Assembly (NCBI RefSeq): GCF_022844445.1
Contig: NZ_JALHLS010000003.1
Location: 124,001-188,000 of the forward strand
From: Hyphomonas sp.
GTDB taxonomy: Bacteria; Pseudomonadota; Alphaproteobacteria; Caulobacterales; Hyphomonadaceae
DNA: 64,000 bases
Reading direction: 5' to 3'
Part shown: piece after piece, positions 36,942 to 45,485 of the stretch
Layout of the letters: each line of letters begins with the position of its first letter
Numbering within the stretch: the stretch's first letter is position 1
The notes under the pieces: model-generated
Database searches by the model: none
What the model was told of the DNA's origin: nothing
The model's input: only the letters and a program-made list of their open reading frames with translations
Position numbers and translations under genes: made by a program

Positions 36942-37559
36942 TTAGGAGGAGTAGAACTCGACCACCTGAGCCGGTTCCATCTTCACCGGGTAGGGCACAT
37001 CCGAGAGAACCGGAATGCGCTTGAACTGCGCGGTCATCGCTTTGGGGTCGACTTCCACGTAATCCGGGATGTCGCGCTCGCCGCTGCCGAGGGCTTCGAG
37101 GACGAGGGCGAGGTTGCGCGACTTCTCGCGAACCTGGACAATGTCACCCGGCTTCAGGCGTGCGGAGCCGATATTGCAGCGTTTGCCGTTCACGGTGACG
37201 TGGCCGTGGTTGACGAACTGGCGGGCGGCAAAGATCGTCGGGACGAACTTGGCGCGGTAAACGATGGTGTCGAGGCGCGACTCGAGGATGCCGATCAGGT
37301 TCTCGGCCGAGTTGCCCTTCATCCTGGCAGCGTCTTCGTAGATTTTCGAGAACTGCTTCTCGGTGATGTCGCCGTAATAGCCCTTCAGCTTCTGCTTCGC
37401 CATCAGCTGCATGCCAAAGTCAGAGACCTTGTTGCGGCGGTTCTGGCCGTGCTGGCCAGGCTTGTAGGCGCGCTTGTTGAAGGGAGACTTGGGGCGGCCC
37501 CAGATGTTTTCACCGACCCGACGGTCGATTTTGTACTTCGCGCTATGGCGACGTGACAT
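36942..37559 (-). CDS. rpsD: 30S ribosomal protein uS4
   Basis: uS4 is a primary 16S rRNA binder that starts 30S assembly. The 205-residue protein begins with the basic segment [20 protein letters not shown] and the [14 protein letters not shown] stretch; this form lacks the zinc-binding cysteines. The S4 RNA-binding domain lies at about residues 95-155 ([33 protein letters not shown]). The C-terminal [17 protein letters not shown] is conserved. The gene is monocistronic with its own promoter and terminator, as is common in alphaproteobacteria. Confidence 0.98.
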   Translation of the reverse strand: MSRRHSAKYKIDRRVGENIWGRPKSPFNKRAYKPGQHGQNRRNKVSDFGMQLMAKQKLKGYYGDITEKQFSKIYEDAARMKGNSAENLIGILESRLDTIVYRAKFVPTIFAARQFVNHGHVTVNGKRCNIGSARLKPGDIVQVREKSRNLALVLEALGSGERDIPDYVEVDPKAMTAQFKRIPVLSDVPYPVKMEPAQVVEFYSS

Positions 37560-37656
37560 GGCAGTACCTCAGTTTTCAGCGCGGGCCGGTGGGCTCAGCT
37601 CGTTCGAGCCCACGATTACAACGGCGGCTCCGCACCACCCCGTCATGAAGTCGCGG

Positions 37657-37685
37657 GTAAAACACCAATCTGACGCTCGCGTCAA
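37657..37685 (-). promoter_or_regulatory. Candidate rpsD promoter
   Basis: On the minus strand TTGACG (37680-37685) and TTTTAC (37657-37662) are 17 bp apart, about 100 bp upstream of the rpsD ATG. A 7-bp hairpin TGGGCTC/GAGCCCA (37590-37612) falls in the resulting leader and could take part in uS4 autoregulation; that is speculation. Confidence 0.5.
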
Positions 37686-37727
37686 GCGCGGGGACTGCTA
37701 GTGTGGCCTCACAAAAGGGAGGAATAC

Positions 37728-38546
37728 ATGGGCCAGGTTAACGGTAAAATTGCAATAGTTACAGGTGCTTCCAGCGGAATCGGGCGGGCAGCGGCCATTA
37801 CGCTCGCCCGCGAGGGCGCGAAAGTCATGGCCACTGACGTTGACGAAGCGGGCCTTAAAGAGACCCAAAGCCTGATTTCCAAGGCTGGCGGGACGGTCGC
37901 CATTGCGAAACAGGACGTCACCGACGAGCAACGCTGGGACGCCATTTTCGCCGAGACGACCAGCCTGTTCGGTACACCCAACGTGCTGGTGAACAATGCC
38001 GGGATCGCGATTGCCGGGGCGCTGATGGACTATTCGCTGGCCGACTGGCAGCGACAGATGGCGGTCAATACCGACAGCGTCTTCCTCGGCACCCGCGCGG
38101 CGATGCGGGCGATGAAAACCGAGGGAGGCTCGATCATCAACCTTTCTTCGGTGGCGGGGCTTCGCGGCTCGCCGGGTGTGGCGGCCTACTGCGCTTCCAA
38201 GGGCGCGGTGCGGTTGTTCACGAAGGCAGCGGCGGTCGAATGCGGCGCGCTGGGGCTTAAGATCCGGGTCAACTCGGTCCACCCCGGCATCATCGACACG
38301 CCGATCTGGCAGAAGGAAATCACGCGCGTCACAGAGACCATGAGCGCCGAACAGAAAGGCGCTCTGACCGCCCATTCCGGCGGCAACGCGCTCGATCCGA
38401 ACATTGTTGCGCTCGGCGGCACGCCGATGGGACGCGCGGGCAAGCCGGAAGAAGTGGCCGAGCTGATTCTGTTCCTGGCGTCGGACGCATCAAGCTTCTC
38501 GACCGGGCAGGAACACATCGTGGATGGCGGCCTGACGGCGCGGTAA
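37728..38546 (+). CDS. Short-chain dehydrogenase/reductase (SDR)
   Basis: The 272-residue classical SDR has the NAD(P) motif VTGASSGIGRAAAI near the N-terminus, an Asp after strand 2 (ATDVDEAG) that favours NAD, VNNAGIAI, and the catalytic set Ser (INLSSVAG), Tyr and Lys (YCASKGA). The terminal segment SSFSTGQEHIVDGGLTAR is typical. The ATG at 37728 is preceded by GGGAGG at 6 bp; a GTG at 37701 is not needed. The protein resembles 3-alpha/20-beta-hydroxysteroid or cyclohexanol dehydrogenases, but the substrate is not determinable. Confidence 0.93.
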   Translation: MGQVNGKIAIVTGASSGIGRAAAITLAREGAKVMATDVDEAGLKETQSLISKAGGTVAIAKQDVTDEQRWDAIFAETTSLFGTPNVLVNNAGIAIAGALMDYSLADWQRQMAVNTDSVFLGTRAAMRAMKTEGGSIINLSSVAGLRGSPGVAAYCASKGAVRLFTKAAAVECGALGLKIRVNSVHPGIIDTPIWQKEITRVTETMSAEQKGALTAHSGGNALDPNIVALGGTPMGRAGKPEEVAELILFLASDASSFSTGQEHIVDGGLTAR

Positions 38547-39172
38547 GCGCGCAGCCATCAGGACCGGACGCGGGGTTACCCGGCCGGTTGAGGTTGGTTT
38601 TGCTTGATGAAGACCCTCACGTCCCATTGCGCAGCAACCGGAAGTGAGGGTCTTGTGACCAGGACGTATCGGGCTTTGAGGGCCGAGCCCCCGGCGTCAA
38701 CACGCGCAGCGCAGCCACCGGCACCGCCTTGGCTGCAGAGGATGAGGGCGCGCAGTGTCTCCCGGGATGCGGGTATGGCGCTGGCCTTTGCAGGATCGTC
38801 CCCGCTTCTGCCTTCGGGAACTTATGCTCTGCAGGCGGACGGGTCAGCGACTTTGGCGCCCGTGCAACGATGCAGATGGCCCCACCCATTGATGGCGCCG
38901 AGGAGGCAATTGAAGCTGCCGGCCATCTTGCCGCGGAAGATGCAGCCGATCTGCCAGCAAAACATTGGCCGGAAGAGCCGGAAAACCCGCCGCAGCCGCC
39001 AGGCGAAGACCGCAGACAAAAGGGCAGCCTGGACGCTCGGCATGGAAGGAGCTCAACCCGGGCCGGAGCGTGTGCGTAAGCTTCCCGGTGGACTCTTTTG
39101 GTGATCTGATCCGTATAGAGACTTTGTACGCTGCGGCGCGGAAAGTATGGCGCTGGCTGGCGTGAGGCGTAC
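38547..39172. other. 626-bp stretch with no recognised gene
   Basis: No convincing gene was found between the SDR and the amidase. Overlapping open frames exist on both strands (for example plus 38604-39104 and minus 38822-39043), but they lack ribosome sites, family motifs and normal composition. The minus frame 38822-39043 has a protein-like Cys/Trp-containing stretch and could be a decayed gene. The left end holds a long inverted repeat (38610-38654). Confidence 0.5.
38610..38654. repeat. 11-bp perfect inverted repeat with 23-base loop
   Basis: AAGACCCTCAC (38610-38620) and GTGAGGGTCTT (38644-38654) are perfectly complementary. No T-tract follows, so it is not a normal terminator. It lies 64 bp after the SDR stop. 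Confidence 0.7.
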
Positions 39173-40825
39173 CTACTTCTCCATCGCCGCGTTGATCTCC
39201 GGGCGGGCTTCTGCGGAGGGGAGGTATTTGGGCGAAAGGCGGATGCCGCTGGCCTGTTCGTAGGCGTAGCCGTACCCGAGGAGGGCTGCATCGGTGTTCT
39301 TGCCGCCCATGAAGGAGAGGCCGACCGGTATGCCATGGACGTCACCCATCGGGACAGTGAGGTTAGGGTAGCCGGCGATGGCGGCGGCCCAGCCGGCGCC
39401 AGCCCATTCGGGCCAGACGTCGCCGTTGACCGGATCGATGCGAGGGGCAACCGGACCGGCGGGGGCGACGAGGACGGCAACGTTGTTATCGGTCAGTAGC
39501 TTGTCGATGCCGTTCTCGCGCGTGGCGGACTGAACAAGGGCTAGCGCCTCGGTGTAGGCTTCATCCGTGAGTGGACCAAGCTTGTCGGACTCCTCGAGGA
39601 TATCCTGGCCGAAGAGGGCAAGCTCGGTCTCGGCATTGGCGGTGTTGAAGGCGATGACGTCGCTGAGGCTGCGCGTGGTGACGGCGACCGGGGCCGCCGC
39701 GAGATAGGTGTTGAGGCTGGCCTTGAACTCGTACTGGAGAACGAGCAACGAGGCGGTCCAGAAACCTTCCGGCGGGTCAAACGCCTCGACCTCGACGAGT
39801 TCGGCGCCCTGCCCTTTCAGGACGCCGAGTGCAGCATTGAAATGGGCGATCACATCCGGATTGTTGCCTTGCGCGCTGCGCAGCACACCGACGCGGATGC
39901 CTTTCAGGGCGTCCGGCGACAGGCCTGCCGAATAGCTGTTCTCGCCGGGGATCATCGCGTCCAGCAGCATGGCGGCGCCGCGCACGGATTTCTCCATCGG
40001 GCCGGCGGTATCCTGGCTCGGCGAGATCGGGACGATGCCGTCCTGCGGGATCAGGCCGACGGTGGGCTTGAAGCCGACGAGGCCGTTAACGTTGGACGGG
40101 CAGATAATCGAGCCGTTAGTCTCCGTGCCGACGCCGCCTGCGGCGAGCGAGGCGGCGAGCGCGGCGCCTGTGCCGGAGCTGGAGCCGCAGGGGTTGCGGT
40201 CCAGCATGTGGGGATTGCGGACCTGTCCGCCCACGGACGACCAGCCGCTGAGCGAGAAGTTCGAGCGGAAGTTTGCCCACTGGCTGAGATTGGTCTTGCC
40301 GAGGATGACGGCGCCGTCTGCGCGAAGGCTCGCGGCGAGCGGGCTGTCTCGGCCGGTGACATTATCCTTGAGGGCGAGCGAGCCGGCTGTGGTCGGCGCC
40401 GGGTCGAGCGTTTCGATATTGTCCTTGAGGAGGATCGGCACCCCGTCGAGCGGGCTCAGCGCCTGGCCGTTGGCACGGCGCACGTCAGAGGCGGCGGCCT
40501 GCGCGAGAGCGTCAGGGTTCAGCGAGAGGATGGATTGGAGGCGCGGGCCGGCGCGGTCAATTGCGGCGATGCGGTCCAGATAGGCCTGCGTGAGCTGCAC
40601 GGAGGTCGTCTCGCCGTTGACGATCGCTTCGGAGATCTCCGGAAGGGACCTGGCGAGAAGGGCGTCTGCCTCGTAGGGGCCGCGGGCTTGGGCCGCGGGG
40701 GGCGCATTGACGGCTTCGTCTTTCGCGTAAAACTCGGCCTCACCGCTGACAGGCGGAGAAGCCACCGGTGTTGCGCAAGCCGCAAGGGTGAGCACGCTGA
40801 TCGCGGCGGTGAGTATGTGATTCAT
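39173..40825 (-). CDS. Amidase-signature family lipoprotein
   Basis: The 550-residue hydrolase carries a lipoprotein signal (MNHILTAAISVLTLAACA) with Cys at LAAC, so it should act in the envelope. The Ser-cisSer-Lys triad is visible: Lys in VPILLKDNIET, cis-Ser in NPCGSSSGTGAALAA and the nucleophile Ser in GTETNGSIICPS-type loop. The total length exceeds cytosolic amidases because of the leader and a C-terminal extension. The ATG at 40825 follows GGGAGA; the upstream ATG at 40852 is less likely. Substrates could be peptide or aryl amides; GatA is excluded by context and the lipid anchor. Confidence 0.9.
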   Translation of the reverse strand: MNHILTAAISVLTLAACATPVASPPVSGEAEFYAKDEAVNAPPAAQARGPYEADALLARSLPEISEAIVNGETTSVQLTQAYLDRIAAIDRAGPRLQSILSLNPDALAQAAASDVRRANGQALSPLDGVPILLKDNIETLDPAPTTAGSLALKDNVTGRDSPLAASLRADGAVILGKTNLSQWANFRSNFSLSGWSSVGGQVRNPHMLDRNPCGSSSGTGAALAASLAAGGVGTETNGSIICPSNVNGLVGFKPTVGLIPQDGIVPISPSQDTAGPMEKSVRGAAMLLDAMIPGENSYSAGLSPDALKGIRVGVLRSAQGNNPDVIAHFNAALGVLKGQGAELVEVEAFDPPEGFWTASLLVLQYEFKASLNTYLAAAPVAVTTRSLSDVIAFNTANAETELALFGQDILEESDKLGPLTDEAYTEALALVQSATRENGIDKLLTDNNVAVLVAPAGPVAPRIDPVNGDVWPEWAGAGWAAAIAGYPNLTVPMGDVHGIPVGLSFMGGKNTDAALLGYGYAYEQASGIRLSPKYLPSAEARPEINAAMEK

Positions 40826-40893
40826 GGCGGGTCTCCCGGCTATGGGGGACACGGTAGACCGGTTCTCTTCGGGAGCAAGACCCCGAACCCCGG

Positions 40894-40924
40894 CCCCTCT
40901 CTCCCGCGCGCGGGCCGAGAGGGG
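40894..40924. repeat. GC-rich inverted repeat between ettA and the amidase
   Basis: CCCCTCTC (40894-40901) pairs with GAGAGGGG (40917-40924), and an inner palindrome CCCGCGCGCGGG occupies 40903-40914. There is no T-tract. The pattern resembles dispersed intergenic palindromes; no second copy was noticed in the window. Confidence 0.55.
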
Positions 40925-40936
40925 GAGCGCCGAAGC

Positions 40937-42601
40937 TCAGCGCGCGAACTTCTTGAACTTGAGGCGCTTGGGATTGACGGAATCTTCGCCCAGGCGGCGT
41001 TTCTTGTCTTCGAGGTAGGATGAAAAATCGCCCTCGAACCATTCGACATGACTGTCGCCCTCGAAGGCGAGGATGTGGGTGGCCATGCGGTCAAGGAACC
41101 AGCGATCGTGCGAAATCACGACGACGCAGCCGGGGAAATTGTCGAGGCCTTCTTCGAGGGCCTGCAGGGTTTCCACGTCAAGGTCGTTGGTCGGTTCGTC
41201 AAGCAGCAGCAGGTTGTGACTGCCCTTCAGCATCTTCGCGAGGTGGACGCGGTTGCGCTCACCGCCGGAGAGGATGCCGACCTTCTTCTGCTGGTCTGTG
41301 CCCTTGAAGTTGAAGGCGCCGACATAGGCGCGCGACATGACGGTGACACCGCCGAGATCGATGACGTCGGTGCCGCCGGAGATTTCTTCCCAGACGTTCT
41401 TGTTGGGGTCGAGCTTGTCGCGGCTCTGGTCAACGTAACCGATCTTGACCGTATCGCCGACGCGCATGGCGCCAGCGTCGGGCTTCTCCTGACCGAGGAT
41501 CATCTTGAACAAGGTAGACTTGCCGGCGCCGTTCGGGCCGATGACGCCGACGATACCGCCGGGGGGCAGCTTGAAGGAGAGGTTCTCGATCAGCACGTTG
41601 TCGCCGAACGCCTTGCTGAGGTTTTCGGCTTCCAGCACGACGCCGCCGAGGCGGGGGCCGGGGGGAATCCGGATCTGCGAAGTCATGACCTGCTCGCGCT
41701 CGGCTTCGGAGGCCATCTTCTCGTAGGCGTTGATACGCGCCTTGGACTTGGCCTGACGTGCCTTCTGGCCCGAGCGGACCCACTCAAGTTCCTTGGCGAG
41801 CGTGCGCTTGCGGCCGACATCATCGCGCGCTTCCTGCTCCATCCGCTTGGCCTTCTGTTCGACCCAGCCGGAATAGTTGCCCTGGAAGGGCACGCCGCGG
41901 CCGCGGTCGAGTTCGAGAATCCAGTTGGTGATGTCGTCGAGGAAGTAGCGGTCGTGGGTAACGAGGATGACACAACCGGCGAAGTTAATCAGGTAGTTCT
42001 GAAGCCAGGCGACGGTTTCGGCATCGAGGTGGTTGGTCGGCTCGTCCATCAGGATCATGTCGGGCTTCGACAGAAGCAGCTGGCATATGGCGACGCGGCG
42101 GATCTCACCGCCCGAGAGGGTGGACACGTCGGCTTCGTTTTCCGGGCAGCGCAGCGCGTTCATGGCCATCTCGATCTTGGAATCGATGTCCCAGGCGTCG
42201 GCCGCGTCGATGCGCTCCTGCAGCCTGGTCATCTCTTCCATCAGCTCATCGGAATAGTCCTCACCGAGCTTCATCGAGATTTCGTTGAACTGGTCGACCA
42301 TCATCTTTTCCGGACAGGTCGCGGCGATGTTCTCGAACACGTTCTTGGCAGGATCAAGTTTCGGTTCCTGCGGCAGGTAGCCGACCTTCACGCCGTCGGC
42401 GGCCCAGGCCTCGCCGACGAAGTCCTTGTCGACGCCGGCCATGATCCGCAGCAGGGTGGATTTACCCGAACCGTTGACACCCACGACACCGATCTTGGCG
42501 CTCGGCAGGAAGCTCAAGTGGATGTTCTCGAACACCTTCTTGCCGCCGGGATAGGCCTTCGTGAGGCCCTGCATGTGAAAGACGTACTGGGGACCGGCCA
42601 T
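40937..42601 (-). CDS. ettA: Energy-dependent translational throttle protein EttA (ABC-F)
   Basis: EttA binds the ribosomal E site and couples translation to the ATP/ADP ratio. The 554-residue product has two ABC cassettes: GVNGSGKSTLLR with signature LSGGEIRRVAICQ and ILMDEPTNHLD in the first, and GPNGAGKSTLFK with LSGGERNRVHLAKM and LLLDEPTNDLD in the second. The linker helices between them contain RTLAKELEWVRSGQKARQAKSKAR. The ATG at 42601 is chosen over 42625 because AAGGAA lies 9 bp upstream and the N-terminus then matches EttA (YVFHMQGLTKAYPGGK). Confidence 0.96.
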   Translation of the reverse strand: MAGPQYVFHMQGLTKAYPGGKKVFENIHLSFLPSAKIGVVGVNGSGKSTLLRIMAGVDKDFVGEAWAADGVKVGYLPQEPKLDPAKNVFENIAATCPEKMMVDQFNEISMKLGEDYSDELMEEMTRLQERIDAADAWDIDSKIEMAMNALRCPENEADVSTLSGGEIRRVAICQLLLSKPDMILMDEPTNHLDAETVAWLQNYLINFAGCVILVTHDRYFLDDITNWILELDRGRGVPFQGNYSGWVEQKAKRMEQEARDDVGRKRTLAKELEWVRSGQKARQAKSKARINAYEKMASEAEREQVMTSQIRIPPGPRLGGVVLEAENLSKAFGDNVLIENLSFKLPPGGIVGVIGPNGAGKSTLFKMILGQEKPDAGAMRVGDTVKIGYVDQSRDKLDPNKNVWEEISGGTDVIDLGGVTVMSRAYVGAFNFKGTDQQKKVGILSGGERNRVHLAKMLKGSHNLLLLDEPTNDLDVETLQALEEGLDNFPGCVVVISHDRWFLDRMATHILAFEGDSHVEWFEGDFSSYLEDKKRRLGEDSVNPKRLKFKKFAR

Positions 42602-42688
42602 GGGCGGAGGTTCCTTTATGGGCATGAAAACGGATCAGCGCGCGATGTGGCGCGCCGCGCGGCGAAGATCAAGCTCGAAGGTAAGGTG

Positions 42689-42991
42689 TCAGGTTTCCGG
42701 CCGGAGCAGCGAAAGGATCGGGAAGACATCCCATCGGAAGCCGAGGCCTGACTGGACAACGGGGTCGGCCTGCCCCCAACTGTCGACGATCGCGGCGTCC
42801 GGAGCATCCGCAATGGCGAAGCCCCAGGCGCCGGAGGGGTCGTGGACCGGGCCGGCGGCGAGGAGTTTCCCCTCTCCTATCAGGCCCCGGATATAGATGG
42901 CGTGCCGGCTCATGGCCTCCAGTTCGACTGGCGTGGCATCGCGCAAGAAGGTGGGACGTGGCGGGATCAGCTTCATCATGAAGTACGCCAT
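42689..42991 (-). CDS. YciI-like (YCII-related) protein
   Basis: The 100-residue protein matches the YCII-related dimeric alpha/beta barrel family. Landmarks are LRDATPVELEAMSRHAIYI with the conserved His, GKLLAAGPVHDPSGAWGFAI and DSWGQADPVVQSGLGFRWDV. His-Asp active sites are proposed for some members, but reactions are mostly unknown. It starts 3 bp after the stop of the metallo-beta-lactamase-fold gene and shares its transcript. Confidence 0.85.
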   Translation of the reverse strand: MAYFMMKLIPPRPTFLRDATPVELEAMSRHAIYIRGLIGEGKLLAAGPVHDPSGAWGFAIADAPDAAIVDSWGQADPVVQSGLGFRWDVFPILSLLRPET

Positions 42992-42994
42992 GGG

Positions 42995-43927
42995 TCAGTT
43001 CCGGAAGCCTTTGATCAGGTGGCCATCGGCGATAAGGCCGGCGACCAGGTTGCCGTCATGGGCCGGGACGACGGTAAGGTCGGGATTCGACACCGTCAGA
43101 TCGTGCAGGGCGCGCAGCTGGGCCTTTACCGAAGTGCGATCCTCGTTGGGGTCGAAGATCATGTACTGAGTCAGGACGGGCCGTGTGGTGAGCGTTTCGA
43201 CGGCGTCGAGGGACCAGGCGACATCGCCGATCAGCAGGGTCTCTCGGCCGTCCTGCGTGCGGATGAAGACCAGCTGGCTACCAGGCGTGTGGCCTGGGGC
43301 CGGGACGATGACGACGCCCGGGGCAATCTGCTGAACGGTGCCGTCGAGGCGGGGCGCAAGGTCCGCGAGGGCGGGGTCGAGTGTGCCGCGGGCGAAGACC
43401 GGCAGGGTAGCGATCTGGGGCGCGTTGAGCACCAGGCGCGGCGCGAGGGTGGCGGGGTCCGGGTGGCGGGCAACAGCCATGACGTGATCCAGATGTTCGT
43501 GCGTGATCAGCACCTGATCAGCGGCGAGCATCGCGGCGAGGAGCGTTTCGTAGGCGGGGGCATCAAAGGCCCAGTCGGCCTCCGATTGTTTCATGGCGAT
43601 GGCCGTGTCGGCGTCAATCGCGCCGTCAATGACCATCGTACGTTCCGGCCATACTATCTGGATGGAATGGTAGGTGGTGTTCCAGTCGGTGCCGAAGGCG
43701 CCGGCGCGGGCCGCGAAGCCGGGAGCTTTGTCGCGGCCGATCTCGAGGACGCGGATTTCGGTCGGGAGGCTGGCGGCGTCTTCCGGCATCAAGGCGCGCC
43801 AGTCTTCGATGGCGAACAGGCCAGGCGCCGCGGCCGGCGCTTTTGAGTCGGCCAGCAAAAGCCACCAGAAAGCGCCGATGATCACGACCAGTAGCGCGGT
43901 TGTAGCAATGAGGATCGTGCGAAGCAT
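42995..43927 (-). CDS. Metallo-beta-lactamase-fold hydrolase, membrane anchored
   Basis: The 310-residue protein begins with a membrane helix (TILIATTALLVVIIGAFWWLLL). The hydrolase domain shows the zinc motif HEHLDH in VLITHEHLDHVMAVA, then PAPGHTPGSQLVF and LLIGDVAW, and a final His in VPAHDGNLV. The ATG at 43927 with GGAAGG upstream is favoured; the longer frame to 44071 would prefix an implausible peptide and overlap the divergent DUF1330 gene. The substrate is unknown; lactonase or glyoxalase-II-like chemistry are possible. Confidence 0.88.
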   Translation of the reverse strand: MLRTILIATTALLVVIIGAFWWLLLADSKAPAAAPGLFAIEDWRALMPEDAASLPTEIRVLEIGRDKAPGFAARAGAFGTDWNTTYHSIQIVWPERTMVIDGAIDADTAIAMKQSEADWAFDAPAYETLLAAMLAADQVLITHEHLDHVMAVARHPDPATLAPRLVLNAPQIATLPVFARGTLDPALADLAPRLDGTVQQIAPGVVIVPAPGHTPGSQLVFIRTQDGRETLLIGDVAWSLDAVETLTTRPVLTQYMIFDPNEDRTSVKAQLRALHDLTVSNPDLTVVPAHDGNLVAGLIADGHLIKGFRN

Positions 43928-44070
43928 GTATTGGCCTTCCGGGAGACAGGTGGAGAGGAAATCACACCCGGCCATTGGAAGGGAAGAAAATTCGATATGC
44001 CATACCCCGTGCCGGAAGGTGACAGGGCCGCAATCCGGGCTAGTGTCGCGGCGCAAACGGAGTGACCGCA

Positions 44071-44493
44071 ATGCCCGCCTTCCAGCCCACCGCCGCCCAG
44101 TTCCGCGCCTTCCGGGATGATCCGCATGACGGACCGGTGGCGCAGGTGAACCTGCTGAAGTTCCGCATCAAGGCGGAGTATCCGCCGGGCGACCCGGAGC
44201 ATGGCAAGGACATCAGCGGGCGGGAAGCCTATTTGCGCTACTCGGAGGCGTTCTCGCAGGCCATGGAGGAAGTCGGCGGCAGCACCCTGCTGCTGGGCGA
44301 TACGGAACGCTACTTCATCGGCGGCGGGGACTGGGATGGGGTGCTGGTGAACTACTTCCCCGACCGGCAATCTTTCATCGCCACGCTGAACCACAGGGAC
44401 TACAAGGAAATGGCGCGCCACCGGGAGGCTGGGCTGCTCTGTCAGGAGCTGATCGTGACGCGGCCCACATGGGCAGGAGGAAAGAAGGCATGA
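44071..44493 (+). CDS. DUF1330 family protein
   Basis: The 140-residue protein resembles DUF1330, a dimeric ferredoxin-like fold. Landmarks are GPVAQVNLLKFR, GREAYLRYSEAF, DGVLVNYFPDRQSFIATL and YKEMARHREAGL. The ATG at 44071 follows GGAG at 8 bp. It overlaps the next gene (GST-like) by four bases. No reaction is assigned to the family; the conserved Tyr/Arg pocket hints at small-molecule binding. Confidence 0.82.
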   Translation: MPAFQPTAAQFRAFRDDPHDGPVAQVNLLKFRIKAEYPPGDPEHGKDISGREAYLRYSEAFSQAMEEVGGSTLLLGDTERYFIGGGDWDGVLVNYFPDRQSFIATLNHRDYKEMARHREAGLLCQELIVTRPTWAGGKKA

Positions 44494-45485
44494 GCAGATA
44501 TGATGTCTACGGCGCGCTGGGCTCGCCCTACTCGCTGAAGGTGCGCGCGGCGCTCCGGGCGAAGCGTTTGGCCCACACATGGACCGGGATGACAGCCGAG
44601 GATCGCGGGCGGGTGATGCCGAACGTGAAGGCGCAGGTGATCCCCGTGATCCGGACTCCCGATGGCGGCTGGACAAACGACTCGACACCGTTCCTGCTCG
44701 GGATAGAGGGCGAAGGCCGGGCGCTGGTGCCAACTGATCCGAAGCTGCGGTTCGTCTGCCTGCTGATCGAGGACATGGCGGACGAGTGGTTCATGAAAGC
44801 GATGTTCCATTATCGTTGGTTCTATGCGGACGATGCGGAATGGTGCGCCAACTGGATCATGTTCGACTCGCTGCCGAATGCGGGACGCGAAGGCGTAGAG
44901 CGCAACGCGGCGATGATCCGCTCACGGCAGATTTCGCGTATGGCGCTGGTCGGCTGCACGCCAGAGACGGCACCGATCATCGAGGCAAGCTGGAAAAGGA
45001 CGAACAAGGCGCTTGAAGCCATGGCGACAGGGCCGACGCGGTTCCTGTTCGGGGACCGGATCTCGCTGGCGGACATTGCGCTCTATGGGCAGCTGAAGGT
45101 GATGAGCGTGGACCCGACGCCGATGGCGTGGCTGCGCAGAGAGACGCCCTACCTCTACCGCTGGCTGGACTTGGCGGATGACGCGAGCGGGCTGGACGGA
45201 GACTGGCTGGAGCCGGCGGCGGCGATATCGGCAGCGCCGGTGAAGGCGCTGCTGGCGCAGGCAGGCGATACCTACCTGCCCTTCCTCAAAGCGAATGCCG
45301 AGGCGCTGGCCGCCGGGGCGGAGACATTCGAGGTGACGCTGGAAGGTCAGCGGTATGCGCAGGGTGTATTCAAGTATCAGGCGAAGTGCCTCGACACGCT
45401 GCGCGCCGGCTGGAAGGCGCTCAGCGCAGATGATAGAGCGCAGCTAAGCGCGCTTATGGGCAAAGGAGCCGGGATTCTTGACTGA
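44490..45485 (+). CDS. Glutathione S-transferase-like protein
   Basis: The 331-residue protein has an N-terminal thioredoxin-like GST domain (YDVYGALGSPYSLKVRAALRAK, with the SP(Y/F)S-KVR pattern, and QVIPVIRTPDGGWTNDST with the cis-Pro and ST/DS motif) and a C-terminal helical domain containing FGDRISLADIALYGQL. It is about 100 residues longer than usual because of a C-terminal extension of unknown role. It lies in an operon with the DUF1330 gene upstream and a PLP-dependent enzyme overlapping downstream by 8 bp. Confidence 0.85.
   Translation: MSRYDVYGALGSPYSLKVRAALRAKRLAHTWTGMTAEDRGRVMPNVKAQVIPVIRTPDGGWTNDSTPFLLGIEGEGRALVPTDPKLRFVCLLIEDMADEWFMKAMFHYRWFYADDAEWCANWIMFDSLPNAGREGVERNAAMIRSRQISRMALVGCTPETAPIIEASWKRTNKALEAMATGPTRFLFGDRISLADIALYGQLKVMSVDPTPMAWLRRETPYLYRWLDLADDASGLDGDWLEPAAAISAAPVKALLAQAGDTYLPFLKANAEALAAGAETFEVTLEGQRYAQGVFKYQAKCLDTLRAGWKALSADDRAQLSALMGKGAGILD

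Noticed and set aside
37590-37612. tRNA-like arm (TGGGCTC...GTTCGAGCCCA) upstream of rpsD
   Set aside because: Only one hairpin is present, with no acceptor, D or anticodon arms, so it is not a tRNA.
38604-39104. 166-residue plus-strand frame in the 626-bp gap
   Set aside because: No ribosome site, no family and biased composition; kept only as part of the unexplained gap.
38617-39480. 287-residue minus-strand frame running from the gap into the amidase gene
   Set aside because: It overlaps the amidase in another frame and is Ser/Pro/Arg rich without motifs.
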